From Macrolepiota albuminosa (Eukaryota > Basidiomycota > Agaricomycetes > Agaricales > Agaricaceae), in NCBI GenBank assembly GCA_027475525.1, contig JAMWFC010000012.1, positions 529,831 to 593,830 of the forward strand: a DNA stretch of 64,000 nt, given 5' to 3'. Position numbers and translations under genes: made by a program. Shown here one piece after another: positions 32,114 to 44,206 of this stretch (the first letter of the stretch is position 1; the number at the start of each line of letters is the position of its first letter). The notes beneath the pieces are model-generated. The model did not search any database and had not been told where the DNA came from. It saw only the letters and a program-made list of their open reading frames with translations.

Positions 32114-34464
32114 TCAGTCATCGAGGATGTCGACATACCCGGCCTCGTCCTTGTCGTCGCCCGGGATACTGTCCAACTGAACATTACACGTGAGACAAGA
32201 CCAAGACATAAGGATACCGGAGGACAGACAAACCTTGTCAAGGTCCTCCAAACACTCCCCAATGATCCTCACAGCCTTTCGCAGATCTTCCTCCTCAATC
32301 ACGAGCGGCGGAGCGAAACGCACGCTATTAATCGCGTCCGTCATAAACGAGCCAAAAAGTCAACGTAAAACAACGACTCACATGTTTACATGCGTCGGCT
32401 TCGCCAGTACGCCACGACTCTTCATCAAAAGGCAGAACTGCCACGCCGTCCTCCCCCTCTTGCTCTTCGTCTCATCGATGACGACAGCATTGAGGAGCCC
32501 ACGTCCACGGACGGCCGCGACGAGCGGCGACTCGAGCGCCAGAATGGAGGACCGGAAGATCTCACCGAGACGCATCGCGCGTTCAGCAAGCTTCTCGTCT
32601 TCAAGTACTTGCAGGGCGGTGATCGCTACCGCACACCCAAGAGGGTTCCTACACACATGATTATTGACCAAGCGATCATGACATGGATTAAACTACGTAC
32701 CCTCCATAGGTGCTTCCATGCTCTCCAGGCTGGATGCAAAGCATGACATCTTTATCGGCCAAAACAGCGGAAACGGGGTAAACTATATATCAGCGGAAGT
32801 ATTTTAGCGAGTGATCGAGACTACGTCATGGCATAGGACAGACCTCCTCCAGAAAGCGCCTTGCCGAGTAGAACCATATCTGGTCGAATATTATCATATT
32901 GCGAAGCAAGCAATTTACCAGTACGACAGAGACCCTGCCAATGCGCATCAACAACTCAATGTCAATAAAATGCGTGCTAAAATGGTTACCGTTTGAATTT
33001 CATCACAGATCAAGAGCACGCTGTGTTTCTTGCAGAGAGCGTGAACTTTGGCGAGGTATCCTTGGTTGGGGACGACGATGCTGAGAAGTCATTAGTTTTT
33101 CTGGTAGATACAAGGGAAAAACAAAACTCACCCAGCCTCTCCTTGGATAGGCTCAACGAGGAACGCCGCAACGTTTTTTCCATACAACTCCAGCGCACGC
33201 TCCAAATCTTCCGCATGGCCGAAGCGAATAGTCCTCATCTTTCCCTGGTCAAAAAAGGTGGGACCGACCCCCTGCAGGTACGGTCCAAAACCTCCTCTGC
33301 TCTCTGGGTCGGTACTCATACTGTATACCATCCACGATCAGCCCGACATAACGAATTCAAGAGACTAATTGACTCGCCTGATGACACCGAGGGTCCTGCC
33401 GTGGAAATTCCCTTCGACGCTAAGAATGAGCGCCTGGCCTTCGGGAACGCCCTTGCGCTTGTACGCCCACTTGCGAGCGAGCTTCAAGGCCGTTTCGACG
33501 GCTTCGGCACCAGTATTCATAGGTAGAACCATGTCATACCCGAACATCGACGTGATGCGCTTCGCGAAGCGTCCGAAGACATTGTTATAGAAAGCCCTCG
33601 ATGAGAGAGTCAGTTTCTGTGCCTGATTAACTAGTGTTGTGACGATGCGGGGGTGGCAGTGCCCCTATTTGAAATTAATGATGTAGTGAGACACTTGTGC
33701 TCCTCACACTAATTATATGTATACCCACTTGGTTAACCGCACTATTACAATATATTGTCAGATACGGGGGTGTGTTGAATGGAGAAAGAAGCCTACGAAT
33801 AAGCAGAGAGCATATCGATGTACTCATTGCCCTCTGGGTCCCATACCCTAGCGGTTATACATGATGAGCCTAATTACAAAGCCTCCATTATTGGCTGGCC
33901 AATAGGGGAACACCCTGGCCTGAGCCAACAGCAAATGCCACTCACTTTGCGCCTTTCGCGGAATCAAACACCACCGGGAGCGGGTGATAACTAATGGCCA
34001 AAAAACCGCACGTCAGCTTCTGGTGTGGATATAAAGGTGAAGAGGAAAGAAGAACAAAGTTTGATTCCAAGCGTCCCTCTCTTGTTCTCTACTACTACTA
34101 GTAGGCGAAAACACTGCATCCCCCCCACTGCTCAACACGCTGCTACTGGCTGCTGCCCGTGGCCGTTCCGGGTTCCTGGCGGTGCTGGCACCTCGGTAAC
34201 GACGAAGGGTTGGACGATGGGGGGTCATTCGTCACTCGTCACTGTCGCAAAGGGTAATTGGACGTGGTGCGTCGACAAAAACCCGAGCGAAGGACATGAA
34301 TGTAAACATACTCACTTATGGGCGCCGTACTCGTGCTCGAGGTGGATGACATCTGCTGACGAGAGGTGAACCTCAGGGGTTGGTCTCGCAGCAGGAACAG
34401 GCTTGACAACATGGTACCTGCCGGTACCGTTGGACAAGGATGGTGCAATTGCTGAGGGAGACAT
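32114..34464 (-). CDS. CAR2: Ornithine aminotransferase
   Basis: This PLP enzyme converts ornithine plus 2-oxoglutarate to glutamate semialdehyde plus glutamate; in fungi it is usually cytosolic and part of arginine catabolism. It starts [20 protein letters not shown] (34464), then [65 protein letters not shown] and NFHGRTLGV (class-III transaminase core). Next are [27 protein letters not shown], the PLP-lysine region [36 protein letters not shown] and [12 protein letters not shown]. The C-terminus is [20 protein letters not shown] and ends [11 protein letters not shown]. About ten introns. One internal exon is only 13 nt long (33729-33741, TGCGGTTAACCAA) and codes for the AVNQ of SAVNQG. No mitochondrial targeting peptide is evident. 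Confidence 0.93.
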
Positions 34465-35364
34465 TGTGGTGGATGGTTGTAAGTGAAAGAGCCGTGGTTA
34501 TGTAGGGTCGTGATATGTAGTCAATGCCAAGAGGGCGGGATTACATATCGATCAAACCGACTCTTGTAAAAAAAACTAATGGGAGACATGCTCCACTTCC
34601 GTCCACGTCGGCACAGTAGATATGAATTGCTCTCATGTTTCTGTACATTCTAGATCACCAGACCAAGTGATGCCTTCGGATCATCATTCACAGAGCTCTA
34701 GATCCTTCTCTTCGGGGCATAGGATGTTTGATTGATACCAAATTTATACAAGAAAACGCGGTGTAGCATGGGTGATGATATACAAATACACATGAAGCAA
34801 CCTCCAGAGTCAGAGCAAGTATCCACAACAAAAAATTAGGTTCCGTCACCCACAATCTCATCGTAAGTCCTCGGGCCACTGAGCTCGCTTTTGCCAGATA
34901 CCTCGAGCATCAAACCGTGGATTCACAGGATACGTCAGACCATCGTTCAAACTTCTCCCTATCGGCACTGTGTGTGTGTGGGTAAAGCGGTCAGCCTAAA
35001 TGCATAGATAGCAAAGATAAGAGGAAAGAAGTCGTATCTACGGACGGGTGCGAATGCCATTCGGAATCCAGTCGGATTTGGAATGGGCATGACACATACG
35101 ATCACGATAAAGGAGACGTGTCCACAAATACACACGGCATCCAGTTTTGCCCTGAAATGCCCCGAGGTGCCGCGAGGAGCCGCTTGGCGCCAGTGCAAAT
35201 GCTTCCATGAAGCAGCAGCAGCAACGCTGCCATCCCGCCGAAGCATTAGAGGAGAAACTAGCAAGAAAAGTGCAATGCCAGTTAAGCGCGCCGAATAGGA
35301 GACTGATGTCCCGAAGGGTCAACGAGTCCGCCGGTCTGGGCCCAAAATTATACACATCGCCAAG
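34465..35364. other. Intergenic region between OAT and DHHC gene
   Basis: It contains the OAT promoter side and the 3' flank of the DHHC gene. There is a short GT microsatellite near 34970-34982 (TGTGTGTGTGTG). No gene is recognised; frames on both strands around 34959-35355 overlap each other and lack motifs. Confidence 0.5.
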
Positions 35365-37234
35365 TCAAGCACTCTCGACCAGGCTGCCCCCAATATAATC
35401 TTGCGACGTATCGGGCGAGGAGATCGGGCATAGATAGGAGTCATTCCGAGAACAAGAGAGGAAGATTGTTTAACAAAATCTGGAAACTCACAAAACCAGC
35501 CGCAAACACGATACCCCATCACATCAACCCACCCTTTCTTTCCGCTCCCCAGCCACCAAATGTTACCTTCTTGGTTGATCCTACCCCACTCCTCGTCATA
35601 ACTCCGCACCTTTCGTCGTTTCGCTCTGATAAGAGAGGTTGAGTGACATGTACCACACAAGCTTTTGGGAAGCCGCACATAATCGACCAATAACCGATCA
35701 CGTCATTCATCGCCTGTTTCTCTCGATGCCTCATGCGGTGCGCGCGGATACTCTCCACCGTGGTTTGCCCATGCCATATAAGCCTAAAGTGGCTAAATTG
35801 CATGACTGTAGTGAACATCGCAAAAATTCCGGCCCTGGATATACAGAGGTCAGGAATGCATAAAGTACAAATTAATGCATCTACACCGACGTACAGGGCA
35901 ACAACCACAATCTTCTGTGGATCAATGTAATGGTCAGATGAAGTGGCACGCAGGACCACGAATACAAGCATGGTGACGCAATTGTAAATCGTGTAGACTG
36001 AAGCAGCTTGTAAAAAGTTAATAAAGAACTGGACATGTGCGTATGTCAATGTAAGGATAGAAAGGAATGACGCGCATGTGTACCTTTTGGTTGCGCGCTC
36101 CAACACACTGTCCAATCCCTAATCATCATTCAATGAAAAGAGATCACTTCTCCAGTGAAAGCAACGTACAAGGACAGTGATGATCATACTTCAGGATACA
36201 CTGAGAAATCGAGAATGTGAGCTTTAGTCTGGAAAGTAGTCCTAACCCACAGTGCCACAGTTCCGACAATGATGTGTTCTGTGAGGCTTCACTATGTGAT
36301 CGATCTCACAGTATCGGTGCTCAGGCAGAAGAATAGGCGTTGTCGGGGGTTGCCTGTGTAAGTAATCACCTGCTTCCTTTTGTCTCGTATACACAAGCTC
36401 AGGTTTCCGGGGCAAACTATTCTTGGAGTCCTCTTCAGTTTTCTCTTCACTTGCAGTGCCGGTATCCATCATGTGCTTTAAACCATTTGCGGATTGGCGC
36501 GCAGGGATATTTTCGTAGGATGGACCGGCTATGCCTTCTTGGTCCAGATCGCGTGGGAGCCCGTTGGAGTGAGGTATTTGGTATCTGGAACTCTCAACGA
36601 TATGATCGTAAGGAGTGAACAGATTTGAAGGTTCGGGAAACATAGGTCGGTCACTCTTGGAAACGTACTAGAAGAACGTGATTTTAACGGGCGACATAAA
36701 ACGATGGGAATGCCTACATCTTTCGCGTACCCTGGAGGTGTAAGGACGACCTGAGAGCCACATAATCATATGATTTTAAATGCATAGGGTGGCAAAAACT
36801 ATTTACCTTTCCATAAGCCCAGATCATCCACAACCAGAGAATGGAAACCACGACAAGCAAAGCGACTAAACGTTATATCAGTTGTTCTGCAAGAAACAGA
36901 CTCGGACCATTTCTGGACAGAAAAATTCCAGAATGTATCTCGGTGTTGAGAGACACTTCGCAAATATAGCGCTAGGAGGAATGTGTTACTTACTGCCTGC
37001 ACCTCTTGAACCCTCTGCGTGCTCCATTCTCTTAATCATATCCACACAAAGCCTCCCAACGAACACATATAATGAGTAGACCATCATAGCCGATGTGACC
37101 CCGACCATAAGTTTACGCACAATCCATGGTTGTGGTCGCGTCCGCGTGCGTCTCCTCAATGCTGCTCTTTCGACGATACCACAGCATTGTGACCCTATAG
37201 AGAAACTTCGTGTGTAGGGGTTTCCTCTCTTCAT
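35365..37234 (-). CDS. DHHC-type palmitoyltransferase
   Basis: A membrane S-acyltransferase. The N-terminus (from 37234) contains a helix (VGVTSAMMVYSLYVFVGRL); the next exon gives a second (ALLVVVSILWLWMIWAYGK), then VVLTPPGYAKD. A hydrophilic loop (MFPEPSNLFTPYDHIVESSR, ELVYTRQKEAGDY) leads to the zinc-binding Cys-rich domain: RYCEIDHIVKPHRTHHCRNC (ending at about 36245). The DHHC exon reads CILKYDHHCP (about 36175-36205), and the following one WIGQCVGARNQK then FFINF, so the catalytic Asp-His-His-Cys is intact and split by three introns. Two further helices follow (FLQAASVYTIYNCVTMLVFV and VVVALYVGVDALICTLCI). The tail has EEWGRINQEGNIWWLGSG. The last splice and the stop (35365) are tentative. 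Likely on Golgi, ER or vacuole membranes; substrates unknown. Confidence 0.85.
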
Positions 37235-37406
37235 CTGAACAGTCCACGAAAGGGGCGAGCTGCGCCTTGAGGCTTTCTAATGCTAGATCAACTTTTACAC
37301 AGCTGCCAATCAATCCTGTACATGACGTACTTATTGTTTGTTTGGTCGTGTCGACTCTGAGAACAACAGATACTCAAGTTGGCAATCTCCATCACCTCCT
37401 GTTCTC

Positions 37407-37784
37407 ATGCACTCCTTATCATCGCTCTACCACTATATTCGCATCTCCATCACGCCTGCTAACACAGATCGTGATGCACTCGGTGTTCGCAAAACCCTTC
37501 AAGATGCGCTTACACAGACATTTGGCATCACTTCGGCAGGGCTTTATATCGACGTTTTATGGATGGCAGATAATTCTGATGAAGCCATAGTCAGAATCCA
37601 CAAAGAGTAGGTCAAGTGAAGCATGTGCATATGCAGGGTCCATGTTGAACTCAGGTTTGCGTTATCAAGAGACGCGTCAAAATTTCTTGCAGCTATCGTT
37701 GCCTGGTCGGATGCGCCGAGTCTTAGACTAGTCAAGGAATCACCATTCTTGCCCTCTCTGACTGCTGTGGGAGAAAGCCTGTGA
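37407..37784 (+). CDS. POP8: RNase P/MRP subunit POP8-like protein
   Basis: A two-exon gene. Exon 1 from the ATG at 37407 encodes MHSLSSLYHYIRISITPANT, TLQDALTQTFGITSAGLYID and VLWMADNSDEAIVRIHKE. The donor GTAGGT inside the apparent stop codon (AAAGA|GTAGG) and an acceptor CTCAG| restore KEFALSRDASKFLAAIVAW, and the protein ends KESPFLPSLTAVGESL at 37784. YHYIRISITP at the N-terminus and SPFLPSL near the end fit small POP8-type proteins, which are subunits of nuclear RNase P and RNase MRP. An in-frame ATG at 37338 would add 23 less plausible residues. It is divergent from the DHHC gene, with the two starts about 170 bp apart. Confidence 0.7.
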
Positions 37785-38850
37785 CAACTTCCGCAAAGCA
37801 GATGGCATTTACGGATCCGCCAGGCAAATGCCTTGAACCTTACGCGGGTCCGCCGTGCAACGAGAGATCCAGTGGACTAGATCTCAGTCCTGCTCCCATT
37901 CCCGCTTGGTAACTGTAGCCAAAATGTCCCTGCTTCTGCCTGCATGGCCTTTGACACTCATTTGTGAGCTGTCGAATTATCTTCGCACGCATTGATTTTT
38001 CCCCTGACGGTCTTTTTAGTATTGAACCTTGGGATACCGTTAAAACTTCTCTGCAATCTGATGTCAGTTGGTAATGATGTTCACCTTAGAGACCTGTGTC
38101 TGAAGCGGTCTGACGTAATGCATTGTTCCTGTTCGGGTGATTTTATCACATTTCATCCATTGCATGGAGAAATCCTGCACGAATCCTCTGATGGGCTCCG
38201 GCGCTGCCTAACATGTCCATTCAGACGCTATGTGGCGCTGCGGAAGGCTGTGTTTCTCAATCTAAGGTGCCTCATCATCCGGAGAGGGTGCTTGGCAGCT
38301 TCAACCATGATTGCCACCACTATTTCTGCTTATCGCAGAGAACTGTCCCACGGTTCTCACAAAACCTTTGTCGGTTCCCGCTTCCGCACGTCTACTCGGA
38401 AAGAATTTTAGTCAGGCTTAGGATGCTCAGTTAACTGCTCCGTGTTTTGCATGCCTACATCATTCGGTAGGAACTAAATCACTGGTTGACCTCATTCTAA
38501 GCTGACATATAGTTAATATCCGAGGATACGGAAAACGTAAAAACCTAGTCAATGAGGGAAAAGTGAAAATGTTTAACAAGTGAATCAAATTCTGTTCACC
38601 TTATGATGCAAAAATGATTATCCACTGTGACTTTATCTGCTGGCCAACATCTCTGGTCTCGTTGTATGGCATGGTCTTCCATCAGCGAAGCGACTACGTA
38701 GCTAATCTAATGAACATTTAGATTGGCTACAGAATCCACTAGGCATAATGCACACATGAGTGCTTAACATCTTACAGCATTTTTCCATTGCTGACTCAGC
38801 ACGGACTGCAGTTTCATGCAATTCTTGAGGCAGTGAATAATGTGAATATC
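37785..38850. other. 3' flank of POP8, border of repeat compartment
   Basis: A frame at 37992-38411 (139 codons) has no recognisable motif and may be chance or a decayed gene. CpG is still present up to about 38850 and almost vanishes afterwards, marking the border of the silenced repeat compartment. Confidence 0.4.
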
Positions 38851-39023
38851 TTCTCTGCAACAAAGTAATATTTCTTGTTACTTTGACAATAGGTATGCAT
38901 ATGAAACAATAAAAGGAGTGTGGAATGTTGGTATCATGATCGCATTCTCCACATTGTTTATAAAGTGAGATCTCTGGTTTCTCCCTATATATTGTGTCTC
39001 ACATCTATTGGTGCTCTGTCTGG

Positions 39024-39057
39024 GTTGGACATGGTTTAGAAACTGGTTTTCTGACAT
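39024..39057. repeat. 34-bp direct repeat, left copy
   Basis: GTTGGACATGGTTTAGAAAC followed by TGGTTTTCTGACAT recurs at 43367-43400 with four C/T or G/A differences. The pair brackets the hairpin-rich repeat region, as fragments of LTR-type element ends would, but the flanking sequences are not otherwise alike. Confidence 0.5.
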
Positions 39058-39165
39058 CAGCCTCTTCTCTAAGTTTGTTGCCTTGACAAACAGTGTTCAT
39101 CTTTCCCAGGTTGGGCAAGAGTGTTGAGCAGTGTTAATGCCATGTGGAGGTGCTTCAGAAGTGCC

Positions 39166-40091
39166 TCAAGCATAATGCTCATAAGCATAGTTGATAACTA
39201 TGGGGGACAACAGAGCTAGAGTCAGAGTAGAGAGAGCCATAAGCAAACCAGCAGATAGTGAGAGTTGGTACAGAAGGTGGAGTATCCCAATCAGAAAGAT
39301 CAGAGTAATCTGAGGTAGGGTCATGCACAGGAGCCATAGGAGGAGGAAGTAGTGCAGACTAGATAGAGGGTTTGAGGTGGATGATGCAGGTTCTCTGAAT
39401 AGGGCTTGTGTAGCAACTGCCAGCACAGCATTGCCAGATCACTGCTTCTGTGGTGCATGCACACACTTCTTAGCAATGCACTTTTCAAAGACTACAAGGG
39501 CTTCACTGATCTGCTGGTCAGTGCTCTAAATAGTGACAAAACATTGGCCTTCACCACCAGCCAAACCAACTGAGAAGGCAGCCAGCTGAGAACCAGACAA
39601 GTCATGGGCTTGTTTAAGGCCCTGCTTCTGATGTTCAACAATGTGTGCAATGAGAGAGTCAGAGAGCTCAAGAGCACATCTGTAACCAAGGGACTTTACT
39701 ATTGATAGGGGAGAGATCCTGAGCAAGGGTGATGGCCAGAGGAGTATTAAAAGTAGAGCATGATACTTGTTGAAGAATGCAAGTAGGGGGCATGGGTAGG
39801 AGTTTAAAAGGACTCAAAGAGCTTAGGTGGCCCAGAGGAGAATGATGAGTAATCAGAGCATTACTATGCTTAGGAGCTTTGAGTAGTAGCAGCAATGACA
39901 TGTCCACTTTCTAGAGTGGCTAGTCTGTGTTCAAAGGTGGCAAGTGTCAGCTGCATCTGCTGCATTAGAAAGAACCAGTCAGCAGTCCAATAAGGCATCA
40001 CAGATGGGTTCATTGTTGCAGGAAGAGGAGGCATTCTAGAGGCTAGGTTGGAAGAATAAGCAGAGGTGGCTGCTGTAGGGGTACAAGTCAT
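39166..40091 (-). pseudogene. Decayed reading frame of a transposon-type protein
   Basis: Reading leftward from 40091 gives MTCTPTAATSAYSSNLASRM, QQMQLTLATFEHRLATLESG, then after stops ELSDSLIAHIVEHQKQGLKQ, GSQLAAFSVGLAGGEGQCFV, and further frames to 39166. The coiled-coil-like heptads and repeated stops suggest a structural or DNA-binding protein of a mobile element, with pieces in different frames. I do not recognise the family. It lies in CpG-depleted DNA. Confidence 0.4.
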
Positions 40092-42138
40092 GAGGGTAGA
40101 GGGAGACCAGGAGTTAGAAGATATGATAGAGGATAAATTGGATACTGTGGGTTAAAAGAATGGACAGTGTATGAGGCTGAACAATTTGTAAGAGGAACAC
40201 TTAACATCTGCAAATGTTCAGTTAGGGCTCCAAGTATGCATAGAGAACCCAATGCTTAATCCCAGCCTAAACCTCACTTTGTTCGGTTAAGGCCTCAGTT
40301 TTCCTCAACTCAGTGCTTAATCCCAGCCTAAACCTTACTTTATTTGGTTAAGGCCTCAGTTCTCCTCAACTCTTTTCTCTATTTTTGAGTGATTTTCCTG
40401 GAATCTTTGAGCATTTTTTATTAACATCCCCTGAAAAACAAATCAATTGAGTTTTTCTGCAATTTTTCACATTTCTTGAGCATTTATAAATCTAAAAAAA
40501 CCTTAATTTGGTGTATCATTGGTCCTTGAATTTTTCCTGATTTTCTGGTGATTTTCTTGAAATTTTCTAAGCATTTTTAATACTGAAATGAGCCAACTTT
40601 TATGTTATTATCCTAAAAGGAAGGTTCTTGGTCAGCCTTGGTCAGCATTAGATTTTCCCAGGCCTTGTCCCATTCTATATAGACAAGCTACAATTTGTGC
40701 CTTCAGCACAAATTTCATAGCTCATTGGAGGCTTCACCTCCAAACCCCCCCAACTAAGCCTCCACCCTAACCTCACTTTGTTCATTTAAGGCCTTGGTAG
40801 TCACAACTCAGTATTCAATCCCAGCCTCAACCTTACTTTATTCAGTTAAGGCCTTAGTAGTTGCAACTTGGTGCCTTTCACAACTCTCAAAGCATTATTG
40901 TAAGCTAAATTGAATTTTTCTTGGATTTTTCGGATTTTATTAAGTATTTATAAATCTCCAAAAACTACAAATCAGTGTATCAGTAGTCTTTGAATTTTTT
41001 TCTGATTTTTCAGTGATTTTATCTGAATTTTTTAAACATCATTCATTGAAAATAGACAAAAAAGACAACTATTTGTCAGTCTTAGTCATTGATGACTCAG
41101 CTGACAAATTTTTAGTCATCACATCAAATTCCCACAAAAGTCGTCCTATTCTATATAGACGAGCTACAATTCATGCCTTCGGCACAAATTTCATAGCTTG
41201 TTGGAGGCTTCGTCCCCAAATCTCCTCCCAACTAAGCCTCCACCCTAACCTCACTTCATTCGGTTAAGGCCTTGGTAATGGCAACTCAGTCGTTTCCACA
41301 ACTCTCAAAGCATTAATATAAGCTAAATTGAATTTTTCTTGAATTCTTCGGATTTTATTCAGCATTTATAAATCTCCAAAAAACTAAAAATCAGTACTTT
41401 GAATTTTTCCTGATTTTCTGGTGATTTTCCTGCAATTATTTGAGCATTTTCCACTAATATCTCCTGAAAAACAGATCAATTGAATTTTTCTTGAAAATTT
41501 CAGATTTATTTAAGTATTTATAAATCTCAAAAGAAAACCTACATCAGTGTATCATTAGCTCCTGAATTTTTCCTGATTTTTTAGTGATTTTCTTGGAATT
41601 CCTTACTTAAATGAGCCAACTCTTATGTTATTATTCTAAAAGGAAGGTTCTTGATCAGCCTTTGTCAGCCTTAGTCAGAAATGACTAATCAATCATTTCC
41701 ACAAAACAGTTGTCTCATTCTATATAGATGAGCTACGATTCGTGCCTTCAGCACGAATTTTGTAGCTTGTTGGAGGCTTCGCCCTCAAACCCCTCCAACT
41801 AAACCCCCACCCTAACTCACTTTGTTTGGTTAGGGCTCCAAGTATGTATAGAGAACTCAATGCTTATTCCTGGCCTCAACCTCACTTTGTTCGGTTAAAG
41901 CCTCGGCATTTCACAGCTCAGTCCTCTTTCCACAACTCTCAAAGCATTATTGTAAGCTAAATTGAATTTTTCTTGAATCTTTTGGATTTTATTCAGCATT
42001 TATAAATCTTTAAAAAACTAAAAATCAGTATATTAGTAGCCCTTGAATTTTTCCTGATTTTCTGATGATTTTCCTGGAATTATTTGAGCATTTTCCACTA
42101 ACATCTTCTGAAAAACAGAGCAATTGAATTTTTCCTGA

Positions 42139-42294
42139 TTTTCTGATGATTTTCCTGGAATTATTTGAGCATTTTCCACTAACATCTTCTGAAAAACAGA
42201 GCAATTGAATTTTTCTTTTCTGATGATTTTCCTGGAATTATTTGAGCATTTTCCACTAACATCTTCTGAAAAACAGAGCAATTGAATTTTTCTT
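42139..42294. repeat. Tandem duplication, period 77 bp (natural array nearby)
   Basis: The sequence from 42139 repeats 77 bases later for 79 positions. The next copy upstream is offset by 81 bases, so this one could be natural array slippage. It shares its period with four other duplications in unrelated sequence. Confidence 0.6.
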
Positions 42295-42521
42295 GAAACT
42301 TTGCGATTTCTTTGAGCATTTATAAACCTCAAAAATTCACAATCAGTGTATCAGTAGCCTTTGAATTTTCCCTGATTTTTTGGTGATTTTCCTTGAACTT
42401 TCAAGCATTTTATACACACATCTACCAAAAAACAAATGCAAAAGGCAATTCTTTGTCAGCCTTAGTCAGAACTGACTAAGCACATCATTCCCACAAAACG
42501 GTTGTCCCATTCTATATAGAC

Positions 42522-42629
42522 GAGCTACGATTCGTGCCTTCGGCACGAATTTCGTAGCTCGTTGGGGGCTTCGCCCCCAAACCCCCCCCAACTAAGCCTC
42601 CACCCTAACCTCACTTTGTTCGGTTAGGG
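42522..42629. repeat. Best-preserved three-hairpin cassette
   Basis: 42522-42560 folds as a 17-bp stem with a 2-nt bulge and a TTC loop; 42562-42580 is TTGGGGGC-TTC-GCCCCCAA; 42603-42629 is CCCTAACC-loop-GGTTAGGG. All CpGs of the family are still present here, unlike the copies at 40685-40723, 41161-41198 and 41730-41768. Confidence 0.75.
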
Positions 42630-42730
42630 CTCCAAGTATGTATAGAAAACTCACCAAACCCCCCCCAACTAAGCCTCCACCCTAACCTCACTTTGTTCGG
42701 TTAGGGCTCCAAGTATGTATAGAAAACTCA
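42577..42730. repeat. Exact 2 x 77 bp tandem duplication
   Basis: Position i equals i+77 for all i from 42577 to 42653 and differs immediately on both sides. It duplicates the poly-C and hairpin 3 part of the cassette. Confidence 0.9.
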
Positions 42731-43200
42731 GTGCTCATTCCTAGCCTCAACCTCACTTCGTTCGGTTAAGGCCTCCGTATTTCACAACTCAGTGCTCATT
42801 CCACAACTCTCAAAGCATTATTGTAAACTAAATTGAATTTTTCAGATTTTATTCAGCATTTATAAATCTTTAAAAAACTAAAAATCAGTATATTAGTAGC
42901 CTTTGAATTTTCCCTCATTTTCTGGTGATTTTCCTGGAATTATTTGAGCATTTTCCACTAACATCTCCTGAAAAACAGAGCAATGAATTTTTCTTGAATT
43001 TTTCAGATTTCTTAAAGCATTTATAAACCTCAAAAAATTCACAATCAGTGTATCAGTAGACCTTGAATTTTTTCTGATTTTTCAGTGATTTTATCTGAAT
43101 TCTTTAAGCATTTTATACACACATCTACCAAAAAACAAACGCAAAAGGCAATTCTTTGTCAGCCTTAGTCAGAACTGACTAATCAGATCATTTCCCAGGC

Positions 43201-44206
43201 GTCGTCGCATTATATAGAGATGACTAACAATAATTGATGCTGAGTAAGGTCTATGCATGTGATTTATTAAGACTGACTACTAGAAGATAAAAGAAAATAG
43301 GACAGGCCAAGTAGTCATTCAGATATATTAAGAGTGGGCATGTTGTGGGATGAAGCTTGGAATAGAGTTGGACATAGTCTAGAAACTGGTCTCCTGACAT
43401 TTCAGACCAGAGTTAGAAGACTTATTCTGCTGTAAAAGCAACTTCTGAATGTTGTAGTTAATCATACAACTGGCAGAGAGAAATCTATTAGAACAATACC
43501 AACAACAAAGAGAAGTAACAAATCATCTAGCAGAGAAAAATCCAAAAAGAACAAGTTTAAGAGTTTCTCTGCCACAGTGCAGTGTATTATTACAGTGGCA
43601 GTGGCATGGAAACAACTATACAGTACTTTGAACTTACTTTGGAACTAATCAGAGAAGCTTCAGGAGCCTTTAGGAGTGCTGAGAAGTTGTCAAAAGGGCT
43701 AGTGATGAGCACCTATTATAGATGTCTGTAGATAGTGCCAGTACAAGCATCTCATCTTAGCACATTAGTACTATTTGGAGCAGCATACCTTAGTACTTCA
43801 GGAGCTAATTTTTGCATATTTATACATTAATAACTTGCAGCTGAAGCCTCCAATTACTCCAGGATTACTTTTTATGGCATTACCTATGCTTAGCACCACT
43901 GTTGACATCTTGCCAAATCTCATTCAATAGCACAACCTCTTGGCACTCATATCTGACTACTCCACTGTACAGTTAACATCAGTTAATCTGAAGTGATGCT
44001 CTTAGTTAGTGGCAGCACTTACAGGATAGAATAATGAAGTCTTTTCATAACAAACAGCTGAAAATTTCACTTTGGCACCTGATGTTGCTTAGCACCTTGC
44101 CAACTCAGATAGACAGCATGATTGTAGATCTTTTACCATATAGTTTAATTCACAGCATTTGCTTATATTTTTACTAGTTCACCATTTTTTGACAATGCTT
44201 GGTCTC
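43201..44206. other. CpG-poor repeat DNA, no gene
   Basis: It contains the right copy of the 34-bp direct repeat (43367-43400). Phrases such as AGCACCTTGCCAACTC suggest old transposon sequence, but no frame of note is present. Confidence 0.4.

Larger units (their letters stand above)
40230..43200. repeat. Hairpin-cluster repeat family in AT-rich spacers
   Basis: At least four copies of a GC-rich cassette stand near 40680, 41160, 41730 and 42520, separated by AT-rich spacers that also repeat (TTTTTCCTGATTTTCTGGTG, AGCATTTTCCACTAACATCT). Each cassette has hairpin 1 (GAGCTACGA...TCGTAGCTC around a TTCGTGCC/GGCACGAA stem), hairpin 2 (TTGGGGGCTTCGCCCCCAA) and hairpin 3 (CCCTAACC...GGTTAGGG). Older copies differ from the 42.5 kb copy nearly only at CpG sites. 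No protein is encoded. It may be a non-autonomous element or a recombination-prone satellite. Confidence 0.75.

Noticed and set aside
37992..38411. 139-codon plus-strand frame as a gene
   Set aside because: No motif, Cys-rich patchy composition, no splice partners, and located at the repeat border.
42033..42332. 99-codon minus frame with internal repeats (KFNCSVFQKMLVENAQII)
   Set aside because: The repetition comes from the tandem non-coding units beneath it, not from a protein.
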